A stretch of DNA of 64,000 nt from Daejeonella rubra (GCF_900103545.1 NZ_FNHH01000002.1:209462-273461); one strand, 5' to 3'. Numbered from the stretch's first letter, positions 44,898 through 53,748 are shown. The notes: a model not told the origin generated them from the letters alone. Made by a program: numbers and translations.

Positions 44898-45077
44898 ATG
44901 AAAAAAATAATTTTAACAGTTGCAATCTCTGTTTTTATTTCGTTTGGTTTAATAGCTAGTGAAAAAAGTAATACTTCAAATACTGAGGTAAATGTGAAGA
45001 AGGAAAAAGTTAAGCCTGTCGAAAAAACTTTAGCATCAAGTGATGCAAGCGACAAACGTTTGGCTAGCTGGGATTAA
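44898..45077 (+). CDS. Tiny exported protein (59 residues)
   Basis: The frame runs from ATG 44898 to TAA 45077. Residues 1-20 form a signal peptide (KKIILTVAISVFISFGLIA), with cleavage expected after Ala20, leaving about 39 residues, rich in Ser, Lys and Glu and ending SSDASDKRLASWD. The mature part is hydrophilic and free of Cys. No family is recognised. It has two hairpins downstream, the second a 20-base-pair terminator. Together with the neighbouring 91-residue lipoprotein it forms a pair of small exported products next to a TPR/HisKA protein, which is suggestive of a signalling locus. Confidence 0.6.
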   Translation: MKKIILTVAISVFISFGLIASEKSNTSNTEVNVKKEKVKPVEKTLASSDASDKRLASWD

Positions 45078-45099
45078 ATATTTCAGAAATAAATAATAA

Positions 45100-45127
45100 A
45101 ATAGATTGAGTTTAGACTCATTCTATT
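45100..45127 (+). other. Hairpin between the tiny exported gene and its terminator
   Basis: AATAGATTGAGT (45100-45111) pairs with ACTCATTCTATT (45116-45127) with one mismatch. It has no T tract and precedes the true terminator by two bases. It may stabilise the 3' end of a small transcript. Confidence 0.5.
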
Positions 45128-45129
45128 TG

Positions 45130-45179
45130 AATCAGCAAATAAATAATCCAATTGGATTATTTATTTGCTGATTTTTTTT
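45130..45179 (+). terminator. Very strong 20-base-pair terminator
   Basis: AATCAGCAAATAAATAATCC (45130-45149) pairs perfectly with the right arm (45154-45173), around an AATT centre, followed by eight or more T residues. It ends the tiny exported protein transcript. Confidence 0.9.
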
Positions 45180-45205
45180 AGCCTTTTAGGCTGAAATTAG
45201 ATTTA

Positions 45206-45213
45206 TATCTTTG
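45206..45213 (+). promoter_or_regulatory. Candidate -7 box of the M20 dipeptidase gene
   Basis: TATCTTTG matches TAnnTTTG exactly and lies 17 bases before the ATG. The upstream -33 position reads TTT rather than TTG, so the match is partial. Confidence 0.4.
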
Positions 45214-45229
45214 TGTCAAAACCAATTAT

Positions 45230-46600
45230 ATGCAAAATATTAGAAAGTATGTTCATGATAATAAGCAGCGCTTCTTAGATGAGCTATTCGATCTGCTTAG
45301 ATTCCCATCTGTCAGCGCCGATCCAAAATATAAGGCTGAAATGCTCAAAACTGCTGAGTTTGTCGCAGACAAGTTGAAGATTGCTGGAGCTGATTTGGTA
45401 GAGATTTGTCCTACAGCTGGTTACCCTATAGTTTATGGCGAGAAAATCCTGGATGCCTCACTACCTACAGTTCTGGTATATGGCCATTATGATGTTCAGC
45501 CACCAGATCCACTAGAATTATGGAAAACCCCACCATTTGAGCCAACTATTAGGGACGAAAAGATTTATGCCCGAGGTTCTTGTGATGACAAGGGTCAGTT
45601 TTATATGCATGTGAAGGCTTTTGAGCTTATGATGAAAACCAATACTCTTCCATGCAATATTAAATTCATGATTGAGGGTGAAGAAGAGGTCGGTTCCAGT
45701 AATCTTGCAATTTTTGTTAGCGATAATAAAGAAAAATTAAAGGCAGATGTTGTATTAATATCTGATACTTCGATGATCAGTCTGGAACATCCATCTCTGG
45801 AAACTGGTTTACGTGGACTTTCATATGTTGAAGTGGAAGTTACCGGACCAGACCGTGATCTGCATTCTGGAGTTTATGGTGGTGCTGTTGCAAATCCAGC
45901 TACAATACTTGCGAAGCTTATTGCTTCTTTGCATGATGAAAACAACCATATTACTATTCCTGGTTTTTATGATGATGTATTAGAATTGAGTGCTTCGGAA
46001 CGCGAAATGCTTAATAAAGCCCCATACAACGAAAATGAATATAAAATTGATCTTAAGGTTGACGAATTATGGGGGGAAAAAGGATATACAACTTTAGAAC
46101 GTACCGGTACTCGCCCAACTCTTGAAGTAAATGGAATTTGGGGTGGTTATATAGGTGAAGGAGCAAAAACAGTATTGCCTTCAAAAGCATTTGCTAAAAT
46201 TTCCATGCGCCTTGTTCCTAATCAGCAATCAGATAAAATTACCAAATTATTTAAGGACCACTTTGAAAGTATAGCTCCAAAAAGTGTAAAAGTTAAGGTT
46301 ACTCCTCATCATGGGGGTGAACCTGTTGTAACACCTACCGACAGTATTGCATACAAAGCTGCACAAAAAGCAATTTTTGAATCATTCGGAAAAGAACCAA
46401 TTCCAACCAGAGGTGGTGGAAGTATTCCTATTGTAGCTTTATTCGAAAAAGAATTAGGTATTAAAACTGTTTTAATGGGGTTTGGTCTGGATAGTGATAA
46501 TCTTCATTCACCAAACGAAAAGTTTGATATCGCTAATTTTTATAAAGGAATAGAAACTATTCCTCTTTTCCACAAGTACTTTGCTGAATTAAGTAAATAA
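45230..46600 (+). CDS. M20-family dipeptidase
   Basis: A 456-residue metallopeptidase of the carnosinase/CNDP-like branch. Zinc ligands and catalytic residues are seen in VYGHYDVQPPDPLELW, ARGSCDDKGQFYMH, MIEGEEEVGSSNL (catalytic Glu pair), VLISDTSM and the C-terminal GLDSDNLHSPNEKFD. The dimerisation lid domain lies between (LHSGVYGGAVANPATILA). No signal peptide, so it should act in the cytoplasm on dipeptides. The convergent neighbour is a dipeptide epimerase, and the two may act on the same pool of peptides, for example from cell-wall recycling. Confidence 0.88.
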   Translation: MQNIRKYVHDNKQRFLDELFDLLRFPSVSADPKYKAEMLKTAEFVADKLKIAGADLVEICPTAGYPIVYGEKILDASLPTVLVYGHYDVQPPDPLELWKTPPFEPTIRDEKIYARGSCDDKGQFYMHVKAFELMMKTNTLPCNIKFMIEGEEEVGSSNLAIFVSDNKEKLKADVVLISDTSMISLEHPSLETGLRGLSYVEVEVTGPDRDLHSGVYGGAVANPATILAKLIASLHDENNHITIPGFYDDVLELSASEREMLNKAPYNENEYKIDLKVDELWGEKGYTTLERTGTRPTLEVNGIWGGYIGEGAKTVLPSKAFAKISMRLVPNQQSDKITKLFKDHFESIAPKSVKVKVTPHHGGEPVVTPTDSIAYKAAQKAIFESFGKEPIPTRGGGSIPIVALFEKELGIKTVLMGFGLDSDNLHSPNEKFDIANFYKGIETIPLFHKYFAELSK

Positions 46601-46610
46601 AATTTCTGTT

Positions 46611-46649
46611 AATATCTTATTCCAGGTACTATGCCCGGAATAAGATATT
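46611..46649. terminator. Bidirectional terminator between dipeptidase and epimerase genes
   Basis: AATATCTTATTCC (46611-46623) pairs perfectly with GGAATAAGATATT (46637-46649). The AT-rich flanks allow use in both directions. Confidence 0.75.
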
Positions 46650-46653
46650 TATT

Positions 46654-47751
46654 TTAAATTTTCCACATTTCGCAGGTTTTCAAAAATTTCTCATCTGCAT
46701 CTGCTCCTATTCCCGGAGTATCTGGAATATCCAGAAAATATCCATCATAAGATACTCCTCCAACAACCGGATCGACTAAATGTCCGAGCAAGCATGTGTC
46801 CAGATCGAAATACTTAATATTCGAACATGCGTATGCAAAATGTAGATTGGCACTTAGTGCAATCCTGCTTTCGAGCATACTTCCAATCATACAAGGCACA
46901 CCAGAATCATTTGCAATTTTATGAATTTCCAGTCCCTCATTGATACCCCCCGACTTAGCAAATTTTATATTTATAAGATCGCAAGCATTTGAATTTATAA
47001 GCTTTCTGGCATCATGATGATTGTAACAGCTTTCATCAGCCATGATTTTTATAGTTGTCTTTTTTCTTAATTCAGGTAGATAATCATCATACCAGGTTCG
47101 CATGGGTTGTTCACAAAACTCGATGTCGAGGTTACTCATCCCATTTAAACAATACAAGGCTTCTTCAAATGTCCAGCCCTGATTGGCATCAATACGGATT
47201 ACCATTTTTTTACCTACAGCTTCTCTTATTTTGCGTATTCTCTCTAAATCAACGTCAGGCTTTTTGCCAAGTTTTATCTTTAATATGCTGGCACCTTGCT
47301 TTTGATATTTAATTGCTGTTGAAGCCATATCTTCCGGACTTCCAATTCCGATGGTCATATCGGTTTCAATCGTTCTTTTTATTCCGCCTAAATATTTATA
47401 TAAAGGTTGATTATGATTTTTTGCTGCCAGATCATAAAGTGCCATATCAAATGCACTTTTAATAGTGGGGTTGTGGGCTGAGTAATTATGAAGATCCTGA
47501 ATACGGGCAGGAATATCAAGAGCATCTTTTCCTTTCCAGATCTTTGCGAAATCTTTTGCCATTGACAGGCAGGTTTCCTGGGTCTCCCCAACGATCATTG
47601 GAAAGGCAGAACATTCACCAACACCATAAAGATCAGTATCCGTATGGAGCCTTATGAAAACATTCTGTGCATAATCCATTGTTCCTGTTGCAATTACAAA
47701 AGGTTCCATCGGAATACTAAATCTGTAGATGTCTATGTGGGTAATTTTCAT
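46654..47751 (-). CDS. Dipeptide epimerase, enolase superfamily
   Basis: A 365-residue member of the muconate lactonising subgroup. The catalytic pattern is complete: KIKLGKK (K-x-K), the metal ligands in MVIRIDANQGW (D), FCEQP (E) and MADESC (D), and the second base in NIKFAKSGGI (K). Members such as YkfB and YcjG convert L-Ala-D-Glu to L-Ala-L-Glu during murein peptide recycling; other dipeptide specificities exist. It starts with MKITHIDIYRFSIPMEPFVI, with no signal peptide. The convergent M20 dipeptidase is a natural partner for cleaving the product. Confidence 0.85.
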   Translation of the reverse strand: MKITHIDIYRFSIPMEPFVIATGTMDYAQNVFIRLHTDTDLYGVGECSAFPMIVGETQETCLSMAKDFAKIWKGKDALDIPARIQDLHNYSAHNPTIKSAFDMALYDLAAKNHNQPLYKYLGGIKRTIETDMTIGIGSPEDMASTAIKYQKQGASILKIKLGKKPDVDLERIRKIREAVGKKMVIRIDANQGWTFEEALYCLNGMSNLDIEFCEQPMRTWYDDYLPELRKKTTIKIMADESCYNHHDARKLINSNACDLINIKFAKSGGINEGLEIHKIANDSGVPCMIGSMLESRIALSANLHFAYACSNIKYFDLDTCLLGHLVDPVVGGVSYDGYFLDIPDTPGIGADADEKFLKTCEMWKI

Positions 47752-47858
47752 GGCGAAATTTAGCTCTTTATGTCTGATCAGGAAAATAATTCTTTTAAAA
47801 ATAGGTTCTAATTACAACTTGAAATTAGTAGTATGCCTGTTAGGAAATGCTAAATGAT

Positions 47859-47866
47859 TATTTTTG
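47859..47866 (+). promoter_or_regulatory. Candidate -7 box of the DUF255 gene
   Basis: TATTTTTG matches TAnnTTTG and lies 17 bases before the ATG at 47884. No TTG occurs at the standard upstream distance. Confidence 0.35.
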
Positions 47867-47883
47867 TTGTCTAATACAATAAT

Positions 47884-49932
47884 ATGTCAAACAGACTAAA
47901 AAATCAGACATCCCCTTATCTTCTACAACATGCGAACAACCCTGTCGATTGGTTTCCATGGGGTGAAGAGGCTTTAGAAAAGGCTAAAAATGAAAATAAG
48001 CTTATTTTAGTTAGCATCGGATATTCTGCATGTCACTGGTGTCATGTTATGGAGCATGAAAGCTTTGAAAACGAGGAAGTAGCAGACATAATGAACGAGC
48101 ATTTTGTTTGTATTAAGATAGATCGTGAAGTACGTCCCGATATTGATCAAATTTATATGGATGCTGTTCAGCTGATGACAGGAAGTGGTGGCTGGCCATT
48201 AAATTGTTTTTGTTTACCCGATCAGCGTCCGATTTACGGTGGTACCTACTTTAAGAAGGAAGATTGGAAAAGTCTCCTGAAAAATCTAGCCGATTACTGG
48301 CATAAAAAACCAGACGAAGCTGTTGGATATGCAGTTAGGCTTACCGAAGGAATTAATAAAAGTGAACAGTTGGTTAAAATTGAACAAGAAGTTGAATATA
48401 CTAAAGCAGATGTTTCAGTTATTTTTGATATATGGAAGCGTTCATTTGATCTGGTAGAAGGCGGATATAATAGAATCCCTAAATTTCCACTTCCCAATAA
48501 CTGGCAATTTATGCTTCGCTATGCGCATTTAATGAATGATGATGTAGCACATACAGCTAGCCGGATTACTCTCCAAAAAATGGCATTTGGCGGAATATAT
48601 GATCAGATAGGTGGTGGTTTTGCACGATATTCAGTTGATGGAAGATGGCATATTCCTCATTTTGAGAAAATGCTTTATGACAATGCTCAGCTTGTATCTT
48701 TATATTCAGAAGCCTTTCAATATACGCCTGACCCAATATATAAGAATGTTGTTTTTGAATGCTTAGAATTTATTGAAAGAGAAATGACATCTGCAGATGG
48801 CGGTTTTTATTCTGCCATTGATGCCGATAGTGAGGGTGTAGAAGGCAAATATTATTCCTTTTCTAAGGATGAAATAAAAACAATCTTAGGTGAAGATGAA
48901 GATTTGTTCAGTATTTTTTACCAGGTTACTGAAGAAGGTAACTGGGTTGAAGAGGGTACAAATGTTTTTATAAGGAAATTTGAAAATGCTGAATTAGCAT
49001 TGCAATTGGGGATTTCCGTTGATATATTGGAGAGTAAGATAGCACTCGCAAAGTCTATGATTCTTCAAGCTCGTACTTCCCGTATCCGTCCCGGATTGGA
49101 TAATAAAATCCTTGCTTCATGGAATGGGATGATGTTAAAAGCCTATTCAGATGCATACCGGGTTTTTGGGGAAAATAAATTTCTTGAAAAGGCAAAGAGA
49201 AGTGCAGGTTTTATTCAGGGTAAACTTATTAGTAATAATGAACTTACCCGGGTTTATAATGTAGACATGGGGCAAGAGGCTCATTCAGTAGCTTTCCTTG
49301 ATGACTACGCATTTGTTATTGATGGTTTGATCGGACTTTATGAGGCAAGTTTTGATGAATCGTATCTTCAAACTGCAAAACAGCTCACAGAATATGCGAT
49401 CTCAGAATTTTATGATGAAATGAGTGGAATGTTTTATTATACTGCAAGATCAGGTGAGAAGCTAATTGCCAGAAAACAAGAAATAATAGATAATGTTATT
49501 CCATCGTCTAATTCAGTGATGGCTCATAATCTGTTTAAACTCGGTCATTTTTATGATCAGGATAAGTATTTAAACATATCGGGACAAATGTTGCGAAATG
49601 TCCACTCTCAAATAAAAACTTTTGGGTCTGGCTATTCAAACTGGGCATCTTTATTATTATTTCATGTTTTTGGAATGTTTGAGATTGCTATAACAGGTAA
49701 TAGTTCGGAAGAAAAGAGAATGGAATTAGAAAAACATTACATTCCTAACAAAATACTTTTGGGAGGTTCTTCAGGAACATTACCTTTGCTAAAAGATAAA
49801 GGCGCCACAGAAACAAAAATCTATGTGTGCCAAAACAGAACATGTTTATTGCCTGTTAAAGAGGTGATTGACGCAATTAAACAAATCGATAACCCAAGTA
49901 CCAGACCAGGAGCTAAGGAAAAGGAATCCTAA
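47884..49932 (+). CDS. DUF255 thioredoxin-domain protein (YyaL/SSP411-like)
   Basis: A 682-residue cytoplasmic protein. The N-terminal 160 residues are a thioredoxin-like fold: NRLKNQTSPYLLQHANNPVD, then YSACHWCHVMEHESFENEEV with the CxxC pair, and GSGGWPLNCFCLPDQRPIYG. The rest is an alpha/alpha barrel like those of N-acylglucosamine epimerases and cellobiose epimerases (RPGLDNKILASWNGMMLKAY). Length and order match the conserved YyaL/SPATA20 family. Its biochemical role is not settled. It precedes the SlyD-like gene by 26 bases, so the two may be co-transcribed. Confidence 0.85.
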   Translation: MSNRLKNQTSPYLLQHANNPVDWFPWGEEALEKAKNENKLILVSIGYSACHWCHVMEHESFENEEVADIMNEHFVCIKIDREVRPDIDQIYMDAVQLMTGSGGWPLNCFCLPDQRPIYGGTYFKKEDWKSLLKNLADYWHKKPDEAVGYAVRLTEGINKSEQLVKIEQEVEYTKADVSVIFDIWKRSFDLVEGGYNRIPKFPLPNNWQFMLRYAHLMNDDVAHTASRITLQKMAFGGIYDQIGGGFARYSVDGRWHIPHFEKMLYDNAQLVSLYSEAFQYTPDPIYKNVVFECLEFIEREMTSADGGFYSAIDADSEGVEGKYYSFSKDEIKTILGEDEDLFSIFYQVTEEGNWVEEGTNVFIRKFENAELALQLGISVDILESKIALAKSMILQARTSRIRPGLDNKILASWNGMMLKAYSDAYRVFGENKFLEKAKRSAGFIQGKLISNNELTRVYNVDMGQEAHSVAFLDDYAFVIDGLIGLYEASFDESYLQTAKQLTEYAISEFYDEMSGMFYYTARSGEKLIARKQEIIDNVIPSSNSVMAHNLFKLGHFYDQDKYLNISGQMLRNVHSQIKTFGSGYSNWASLLLFHVFGMFEIAITGNSSEEKRMELEKHYIPNKILLGGSSGTLPLLKDKGATETKIYVCQNRTCLLPVKEVIDAIKQIDNPSTRPGAKEKES

Positions 49933-49958
49933 CCTGTCAATTACTTAATTTTATTAAA

Positions 49959-50456
49959 ATGACAATTCAATTAAACAGCGTTGTAGCGCTAACGTATGAT
50001 CTTTACACAAAGGAAAATGATCAGGAAGTATTTGTAGAAAAGGCAGATGAACAAAGTCCTTTAGTTTTTTTATTTGGAGTCGGAATGATGCTTCCAAAAT
50101 TTGAAGAAAATTTAGCTGGTTTGAATATTGGTGATGCTTATGATTTTCATCTGCTTGCAGAAGACGCCTATGGTGTAAAGGATGAAAATAGAATTACTGA
50201 CCTTCCAAAGGAGATGTTTGGTGATATGGAAATGCCAGAGATTAGTTCTATCCTTCCATTGCAGGATGATCAGGGTAATCAATTTAGTGCAAGAGTAAAA
50301 GAAATTACAGAGTCCTCCGTGATTGTGGATTTAAATCACCCAATGGCTGGTCAGGATCTTCATTTTATTGGGAAAATTATTTCAATTCGTCTTGCAACTG
50401 ATGAAGAACTTGCTCATGGACATGCTCATGGAGCAGACGGACACGAGTCGCACTAA
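49959..50456 (+). CDS. SlyD-like FKBP-type peptidyl-prolyl isomerase
   Basis: A 165-residue protein with the short FKBP plus insert-in-flap layout of SlyD: VALTYDLYTKENDQEVFVEK, PLVFLFGVGMMLPKFEENLA, LNIGDAYDFHLLAEDAYGVK and the returning strand NHPMAGQDLHFIGKIISI. The C-terminus ends HGHAHGADGHESH, a His-rich tail that in SlyD binds nickel and other metals. The role is prolyl isomerisation and chaperoning, with possible metal delivery. No metalloenzyme operon is nearby, so the metal role cannot be assigned. A strong terminator follows. Confidence 0.85.
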   Translation: MTIQLNSVVALTYDLYTKENDQEVFVEKADEQSPLVFLFGVGMMLPKFEENLAGLNIGDAYDFHLLAEDAYGVKDENRITDLPKEMFGDMEMPEISSILPLQDDQGNQFSARVKEITESSVIVDLNHPMAGQDLHFIGKIISIRLATDEELAHGHAHGADGHESH

Positions 50457-50470
50457 TAATAAATCTATAT

Positions 50471-50506
50471 AAAAAATGGTATTGAAATTTCGATACCATT
50501 TTTTTG
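50471..50506 (+). terminator. Terminator after the SlyD-like gene
   Basis: AAAAAATGGTATTGAAA (50471-50487) pairs with TTTCGATACCATTTTTT (50488-50504) with one T-G wobble, followed by more T residues. The symmetrical A/T flanks make it potentially bidirectional. Confidence 0.85.
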
Positions 50507-50620
50507 TGCTTATTAATCTTTGATTTTCTTTCACACTTAATTAAAATTGCTTTCAAAAAAAAATAAAAAATCATCTTTTCTTCATGTTGCCAAAATAATT
50601 TTATAGAAAAAATAAACAAC

Positions 50621-51538
50621 ATGAAGAAAAATACACAAATCAAAAGTGCTCTGCTTTTATTAAGCGTAGCCTTAATGAGCCTTGGCTCATGTAAGAAAGA
50701 TACAATTTCATTAGACAATGAACTTGAATTTGCCAAACTTGAAGCGATAACTATTAGCAGCACATCTGCCATTTCAGGTTCTGGTAACACATCTGACAGT
50801 TTATATGCAATGGAAGCTTGCAAAAAGGGAAATAAGAAAACTACTGTTGAATTATCTGGCCTTTCTGCCGCTATCACAACTTACCTTGGTGCCAACTACT
50901 CTGGTTTTACTTTCCAAAAGGCATACCAGGTTGCAAATCAAACTACTTCTGCTGTAGAAAGTTTTGTTGTGGTTATACAGTTTAATGCTAAACCTGTGGC
51001 ATTAAAGTTTGATGCTGCCGGCGCTTTTGTGAAAGTTTTAGAGCTTAGAGAAGGCCGTAATATGAAGGGTCGTGGTGGATGGCATGCTGGTGGTTGTTTT
51101 GATAATAGAGACGGAAAACAACGCGATACCCTTGCAATAAGTGCTATTCCTGCTTTGATTAAAACATATATGGCTGCCACTTATTCAGCTGATACAATAG
51201 TTCATGCTTTTGTTAATAAGGATCAAAGTATTGTACTGATCAGTAAAAATGTAAATTATTTCGCAACAGCATTTAGCTCTGCAAATATTTTCATTAAGCG
51301 TACTCAGTTGCCAGCTGTCCCTGCAAAAGGCAGATCAATTGAAGCGTCTGCATTGCCTGCTGTTTCTACCGCCTACCTAACTACCACCTATCCAAACTTT
51401 GTATTCAAAAAGGCTTTTGAGTTGAAAGTGAATGGTGTTATCAAAGGATATCTGGTTTTATTTGATGCTAACCTGACCAAATACGCAATTCATTTTGATG
51501 CTAACGGACAGTTCGTAAAAGCTGTTACAATCCGATAA
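50621..51538 (+). CDS. Lipoprotein with three PepSY-like repeats
   Basis: A 305-residue lipoprotein: lipobox LMSLGSC with Cys at 24. After a Ser-rich linker three similar units follow. Each begins with a helix such as LSAAITTYLGANYSGFTFQKA, IPALIKTYMAATYSADTIVHA or LPAVSTAYLTTTYPNFVFKKA, and continues with strands like VVIQFNAKPVALKFDAAGAFVK and LVLFDANLTKYAIHFDANGQ. The middle unit is the most divergent. The pattern matches PepSY-like domains. A Gly/His-rich insert (GRGGWHAGGCFDNRDGK) links units one and two. Function is unknown. Ended by a hairpin. Confidence 0.7.
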   Translation: MKKNTQIKSALLLLSVALMSLGSCKKDTISLDNELEFAKLEAITISSTSAISGSGNTSDSLYAMEACKKGNKKTTVELSGLSAAITTYLGANYSGFTFQKAYQVANQTTSAVESFVVVIQFNAKPVALKFDAAGAFVKVLELREGRNMKGRGGWHAGGCFDNRDGKQRDTLAISAIPALIKTYMAATYSADTIVHAFVNKDQSIVLISKNVNYFATAFSSANIFIKRTQLPAVPAKGRSIEASALPAVSTAYLTTTYPNFVFKKAFELKVNGVIKGYLVLFDANLTKYAIHFDANGQFVKAVTIR

Positions 51539-51558
51539 GTAAACTCTTTTTATTATCT

Positions 51559-51593
51559 AAGAAGCAGCTTCCATTATGGGAGTTGCTTCTTTA
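51559..51593 (+). terminator. Terminator after the PepSY-like lipoprotein gene
   Basis: AAGAAGCAGCTTCC (51559-51572) pairs with GGGAGTTGCTTCTT (51578-51591), allowing two G-T wobbles, with a short T run after it. Confidence 0.7.
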
Positions 51594-51769
51594 TTTAAGG
51601 GCATTCACGATCATGCAACTATTTCCAAATCAGCTTCTACACTCATTTATCGAATAAATGTTAGCATAATTATATAAATTGCGCGTTCTAGTCTAAATTT
51701 AAATTTTCAGATACTCTAAATTTTAGGGTCTAATTATTTCTATTCCGTTTTACAAACATTAAATTTTCA

Positions 51770-53680
51770 ATGAAAAAAATCATTCACTTTTTATTCTTTT
51801 TTCTAATCTCAATTAGTGCAATTAGTCAGATACAAACCAATACCATTTCCATTATTCCTCAACCGGTTTATATGCTTAAAGGAACTGGTCATTTTACTCT
51901 TCCAAAAAATATTCTGATCCATGCACCAGATTCGCCAGAACTTTTTCAAACAATTTCAATTTTAAGTGAAAGGATATCATTGCCCACCGGTTATCACGTT
52001 AGTTCTGTAACTAGTCAAAGTCCGGCAACAATTCAATTGTTTTTGAATGATGTTTATGATAGTAAACTGGGAAATGAGGGATACAGTCTTTCGGTTACTC
52101 ATGCAAGCATTAAAATAAAAGCCAATAAACCTGCTGGTTTATTCTATGGCGTTCAAACATTGATCCAGCTGCTTCCAAAAGAGATTGAGAGTAAAGAACT
52201 TGTGAAAAATATTAATTGGGTAATTCCTGTTGTTGAAATTACTGATTATCCTAAACTTGGATGGCGGGGTTTAATGTTTGATGTGGCAAGGCATTTTTTC
52301 ACAATGGACGAGGTTAAGCAATATATAAATGCTATGTCCCGGTATAAATATAATGTATTGCATTTGCATCTAACAGATGATGAAGGGTGGCGAATTGAAA
52401 TAAAGGGTTATCCTAAATTAACGGAAATTGGTGCATGGAATGTTAAAAAGGAAGGTGAATTTGGAGATTTTATTCCTCCCTCAGCTAATGAGCCCCGATA
52501 CTACGGTGGGTTTTATACCCAGGAGGATATCAAGGAATTAGTTCGTTATGCTAAAGACCGATTTATCGACATTCTTCCTGAAGTGGATGTTCCTGGTCAT
52601 AGTCTTGCAGCAATTGCTTCATACCCCGAATTATCATGTACCCCGGATGCAGTCAATTATAAGGTTAGATCTGGCGAGAAGATCATGGATTGGTCAGGAG
52701 GTGCTCCGCCTAAGGCTTTATTGGATAATACCCTTTGTCCGGCAAATGAACTCGCTTATAGTTTCATGGATACCGTAATTTCTCAACTGGCAGAACTTTT
52801 TCCATTTGAGTACATTCATCTTGGTGGTGATGAGGCTCCTATAAATTACTGGCAGAAAAATGAGCAGATCAAAGCACTAATGGTTCGTGAGGGAATGAAA
52901 GATATTACGGAAGTTCAGGGGTATTTTACCCGAAGAGTTGAAAAGATCGTTGAATCCAAAGGGAAGAAAATGATGGCCTGGGATGAAGTGTTAGAAGGGG
53001 GGGTGAGTCCTACTACTGCTGTTATGAGTTGGCGCGGGATGAAATATGGCATTGAAGCGGCTCATAATAAACACGAAGTTGTAATGAGCCCTACAACCTA
53101 TGCTTATTTAGATTATATGCAGTCTGATGTTATTTCAGAGCCAAGAGTCTATGCCTCACTCCGGTTAAATAAGTCTTATGAATTTGAACCTGTTCCGGAA
53201 GGAGTAGATCCCAAGTATATTAAAGGGGGGCAGGCAAATTTATGGACAGAACAGATATATAATATTCGTCAGGCTGAATATATGACATGGCCCAGAGGGT
53301 TTGCAATTGCGGAATCTGTTTGGTCTCCCAAGGATAAAAAGAACTGGCCTGAATTCTTTTCCAGGGTGGAAGAGCACTTTAAGCGACTTGATTTTTCTGA
53401 AACAAAATATTCTCCTGCCGTTTACGATCCAATATTTAAGGCGGGTAGAACATCCGACAATAAATTAACTATTGATCTTAGTTTAGAAGTTGAGGGCCTT
53501 GATATTTATTACAGTTTTGATAATTCTTTTCCGGACAGATTTTATCCTAAATATATGGGGACATTAACAGTCCCAATTGATGCTAAACAACTAAAGGTGA
53601 TCACTTATAAAGATAAGGTACTTGTAGGCAGAATGTTAACTATGCCTGTTGCGGATTTAAAAAAGCGCGCAAGGCTGTAA
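51770..53680 (+). CDS. GH20 beta-N-acetylhexosaminidase
   Basis: A 636-residue exported enzyme that removes terminal beta-linked GlcNAc or GalNAc. Signal peptide: residues 4-20, cleaved near ISAISQ. An N-terminal GH20b domain (about 25-155) is followed by the barrel: WRGLMFDVARHFFTMDEVKQ, LHLHLTDDEGWRIEIKGYP, DILPEVDVPGHSLAAI and the catalytic pair D354-E355 in IHLGGDEAPINYW. Substrate-assisted catalysis needs both and both are present. The last 80 residues form a chitobiase C-terminal-like beta domain (DIYYSFDNSFPDRFYP). Alone in its transcript; a 16-base-pair terminator follows. Confidence 0.92.
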   Translation: MKKIIHFLFFFLISISAISQIQTNTISIIPQPVYMLKGTGHFTLPKNILIHAPDSPELFQTISILSERISLPTGYHVSSVTSQSPATIQLFLNDVYDSKLGNEGYSLSVTHASIKIKANKPAGLFYGVQTLIQLLPKEIESKELVKNINWVIPVVEITDYPKLGWRGLMFDVARHFFTMDEVKQYINAMSRYKYNVLHLHLTDDEGWRIEIKGYPKLTEIGAWNVKKEGEFGDFIPPSANEPRYYGGFYTQEDIKELVRYAKDRFIDILPEVDVPGHSLAAIASYPELSCTPDAVNYKVRSGEKIMDWSGGAPPKALLDNTLCPANELAYSFMDTVISQLAELFPFEYIHLGGDEAPINYWQKNEQIKALMVREGMKDITEVQGYFTRRVEKIVESKGKKMMAWDEVLEGGVSPTTAVMSWRGMKYGIEAAHNKHEVVMSPTTYAYLDYMQSDVISEPRVYASLRLNKSYEFEPVPEGVDPKYIKGGQANLWTEQIYNIRQAEYMTWPRGFAIAESVWSPKDKKNWPEFFSRVEEHFKRLDFSETKYSPAVYDPIFKAGRTSDNKLTIDLSLEVEGLDIYYSFDNSFPDRFYPKYMGTLTVPIDAKQLKVITYKDKVLVGRMLTMPVADLKKRARL

Positions 53681-53690
53681 TAAATAGCAT

Positions 53691-53728
53691 AAAAAAGCCG
53701 GTAAAACTTGAATTTTACCGGCTTTTTT
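53691..53728. terminator. Bidirectional terminator between GH20 and ABC-F genes
   Basis: AAAAAAGCCGGTAAAA (53691-53706) pairs perfectly with TTTTACCGGCTTTTTT (53713-53728) across a six-base loop. A and T tracts on either side serve both convergent genes. Confidence 0.9.
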
Positions 53729-53748
53729 ATTGTTAGCTTAATTTTAAT

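Noticed and set aside
50377..50877. A 166-codon minus-strand frame across the end of slyD and the next gene
   Set aside because: It crosses a strong terminator and overlaps two well-supported plus-strand genes.
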